A stretch of 64,000 nt of DNA from Xanthomonas citri pv. mangiferaeindicae. Lineage in GTDB: Bacteria; Pseudomonadota; Gammaproteobacteria; Xanthomonadales; Xanthomonadaceae. The position numbers and the translations under genes were made by a program. Below are positions 63,016 through 64,000 of this stretch, in pieces. The notes below the pieces were generated by a model, which was given only the letters and a program-made list of their open reading frames with translations, was not told the DNA's origin and searched no databases. The stretch spans positions 2,046,001 through 2,110,000 of the forward strand of contig CP016836.1 in NCBI GenBank assembly GCA_002240395.1, written 5' to 3'. Within the stretch, counting starts at the first letter, position 1, and the number at the start of each line of letters is the position of its first letter.

Positions 63016-63618
63016 TCAGCGTGGCGCGCGCTTGCGCGGCAGCGACCGGAACCGCGAGACATGCGGATGGTCCGGCACGGCCCAGCGCCAGGGGCGGTCG
63101 GCGGCGCGACGGATGCCGATACGCGGCGTGGCGATGGGCGCATCGGGTGGCGGCGTACCGTCGTCGCCGATCCACAGGCGAGCGCGGCGCGAGGTCAGGT
63201 CCAGCCCGCCATCGGCGCCCGAGACCCCGAAGGCCTGGGCCAGACGCCCCGGCCCGGACGCCAGCAAGGCCGGGTCGGCGGTGCCGCGTGCGGCGGCCAT
63301 CTCGGCCAGCCCGAGCAACGGCTCGGCTGCGCGCAGCAGTACGCCATGGCCGCAGCGGTCGCCGCACACCGCGTTGATCGCCCAGTGGATGCCGTAGATG
63401 AAGTACGCGTACAGATGGCCGGGCGGTCCGAACATCACCCGGTTGCGTGGCGTGGGGCCACGGAACGAATGGGCCGCCTCGTCCTCGGCGCCGCAGTAGG
63501 CCTCGACCTCGACGATGCGGGCCCGGCGGCCATCGCGGGCCACCAGGCACTTGTTGAGCAGGTCCGGCGCGACGCGGCGGGCATCGCGCGCGTAGAACGA
63601 TCGGGGCAGGGGACGCAT
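63016..63618 (-). CDS. DNA-3-methyladenine glycosylase (AAG/MPG family)
   Basis: Excises alkylated and deaminated purines from DNA. The 200-residue product shows RIVEVEAYCGAEDEAAHSFRG near 35 with the catalytic Glu, RNRVMFGPPGHLYAYFIYGIHW near 60 (intercalating Tyr region), and GPGRLAQAFGVS near 125. Length fits bacterial AAG. ATG 63618 starts right before the conserved segment. It converges on the thioredoxin gene; the Rnk/GreA-like gene lies upstream. Confidence 0.93.
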   Translation of the reverse strand: MRPLPRSFYARDARRVAPDLLNKCLVARDGRRARIVEVEAYCGAEDEAAHSFRGPTPRNRVMFGPPGHLYAYFIYGIHWAINAVCGDRCGHGVLLRAAEPLLGLAEMAAARGTADPALLASGPGRLAQAFGVSGADGGLDLTSRRARLWIGDDGTPPPDAPIATPRIGIRRAADRPWRWAVPDHPHVSRFRSLPRKRAPR

Positions 63619-63668
63619 GGTGCGAGCTTGCCGCTGCCGGCATCGCCGGCGCGCGAAACCGGGCCGGA

Positions 63669-64000
63669 TCAGCCCTCGAACGGCTGCACGGAGGTGACGC
63701 GCAGGCGCAGGACGCCGCCGGGCGTCGGCCAGTCGATGCACTGTCCGATCGACAGACCGAGCAATGCGGCGCCGACCGGCGCGAGCACCGAGACGTGGCC
63801 CTTGGCGACATCGGCCTCCTGGGGATAGACCAGGGTGAGGTGGCGCGGGGCACCGTCGGCGTCCTCGCACTCGACGACCGTGTGCATGCGCACGACATCG
63901 GGGGCATGGCGTCGGGGGGCAGCACCTCGGCGCGGTCGAGCTCGCGCTGGAGCAGTTCGGCCGTCGGGTGGTTGCGCAGCGCGGGCGACTGCAGCATGGC
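63669..64000 (-). CDS. Rnk/GreA-like elongation factor, partial and frameshifted
   Basis: The gene enters from beyond the window end. The first part, LRNHPTAELLQRELDRAEVLPPDAM, is an Rnk-like coiled region; the sense then continues in another frame as VVRMHTVVECEDADGAPRHLTLVYPQEADVAKGHVSVLAPVGAALLGLSIGQ to the stop at 63669. One extra G in the run at 63900-63904 joins them. LVYPQEA...SVLAPVGAALLGL is the C-terminal GreA/GreB/Rnk domain, which binds RNA polymerase. The first visible Met (63997) is probably internal. Confidence 0.82.
   Translation of the reverse strand, partial: HAAVARAAQPPDGRTAPARARPRRGAAPRRHAPDVVRMHTVVECEDADGAPRHLTLVYPQEADVAKGHVSVLAPVGAALLGLSIGQCIDWPTPGGVLRLRVTSVQPFEG

Overview
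The window looks like a housekeeping and accessory stretch of a chromosome from a very GC-rich gammaproteobacterium of the Lysobacteraceae (Xanthomonadaceae), Lysobacter/Luteimonas-like. Reasons: roughly two-thirds GC or more by eye, almost every third codon position G or C, the DUF484-xerC and hslVU context, the mreBCD-mrdA-rodA-mltB-rlpA-dacC run leading into ybeD-lipB-lipA, and an HslV with a 12-residue propeptide. No rRNA, tRNA, CRISPR array, prophage or intact insertion sequence was seen.

Layout. 1-1280: end of a DUF484 gene and xerC. 1324-2690: a secreted Tiki/ChaN-like protein of unknown role and a convergent DUF3079 gene. 2856-4946: hslVU with a heat-shock-type promoter candidate. 4946-5089: a long inverted-repeat element. 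5137-6298: a Phd-type antitoxin and zeta-type toxin with a palindromic operator candidate. 6338-9210: a REP repeat and an EmrAB-like efflux pair. 9367-16396: a DUF1176 lipoprotein, a yeast-type cytosine deaminase, a TerC-CBS-CorC membrane protein, ubiE, endonuclease V and a lipoprotein M1 aminopeptidase. 16534-22900: small lipoproteins, a MATE transporter, a membrane GGDEF protein and an FMN reductase. 22976-23923: a PfkB (adenosine-type) kinase. 24166-33800: the cell-elongation operon. 34178-36721: ybeD, a BLUF blue-light sensor, lipB and lipA. 36923-41991: Prc protease, two EamA-type transporters and a MobA-like transferase. 42017-47049: an HlyD/MacB-type ABC export operon. 47275-50898: a second ABC transporter with a DesKR-like two-component system. 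50987-57602: an M17 peptidase, a HAD phosphatase, an AI-2E-family permease, a yqjDE-like envelope-stress trio and a DegP/DegQ protease. 57938-64000: a histone H1-like protein, an OmpR regulator, a 7TM-GGDEF protein, a host-attachment (eRF1-like) protein, a thioredoxin, a 3-methyladenine glycosylase and a partial Rnk/GreA-like factor.

How it works together. The largest coherent unit is envelope growth: MreBCD position the PBP2-RodA synthase, MltB and RlpA cut glycan, and DacC trims pentapeptides. The downstream lipoate genes carry a translationally coupled BLUF photosensor with every key flavin-site residue in place, which is the most interesting biology here. Several membrane transport systems and their regulators surround these core genes.

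Data quality caveat. Six genes need seven single-base insertions to read normally: the EmrB-like transporter, the lipoprotein at 16.5 kb, rlpA, the AI-2E permease, the gene at 54.7 kb (two sites) and the Rnk-like gene. Every one is one G short in a run of four to seven Gs on the + strand. This points to systematic homopolymer errors rather than gene decay, so these genes are listed as CDS with the frameshift stated.
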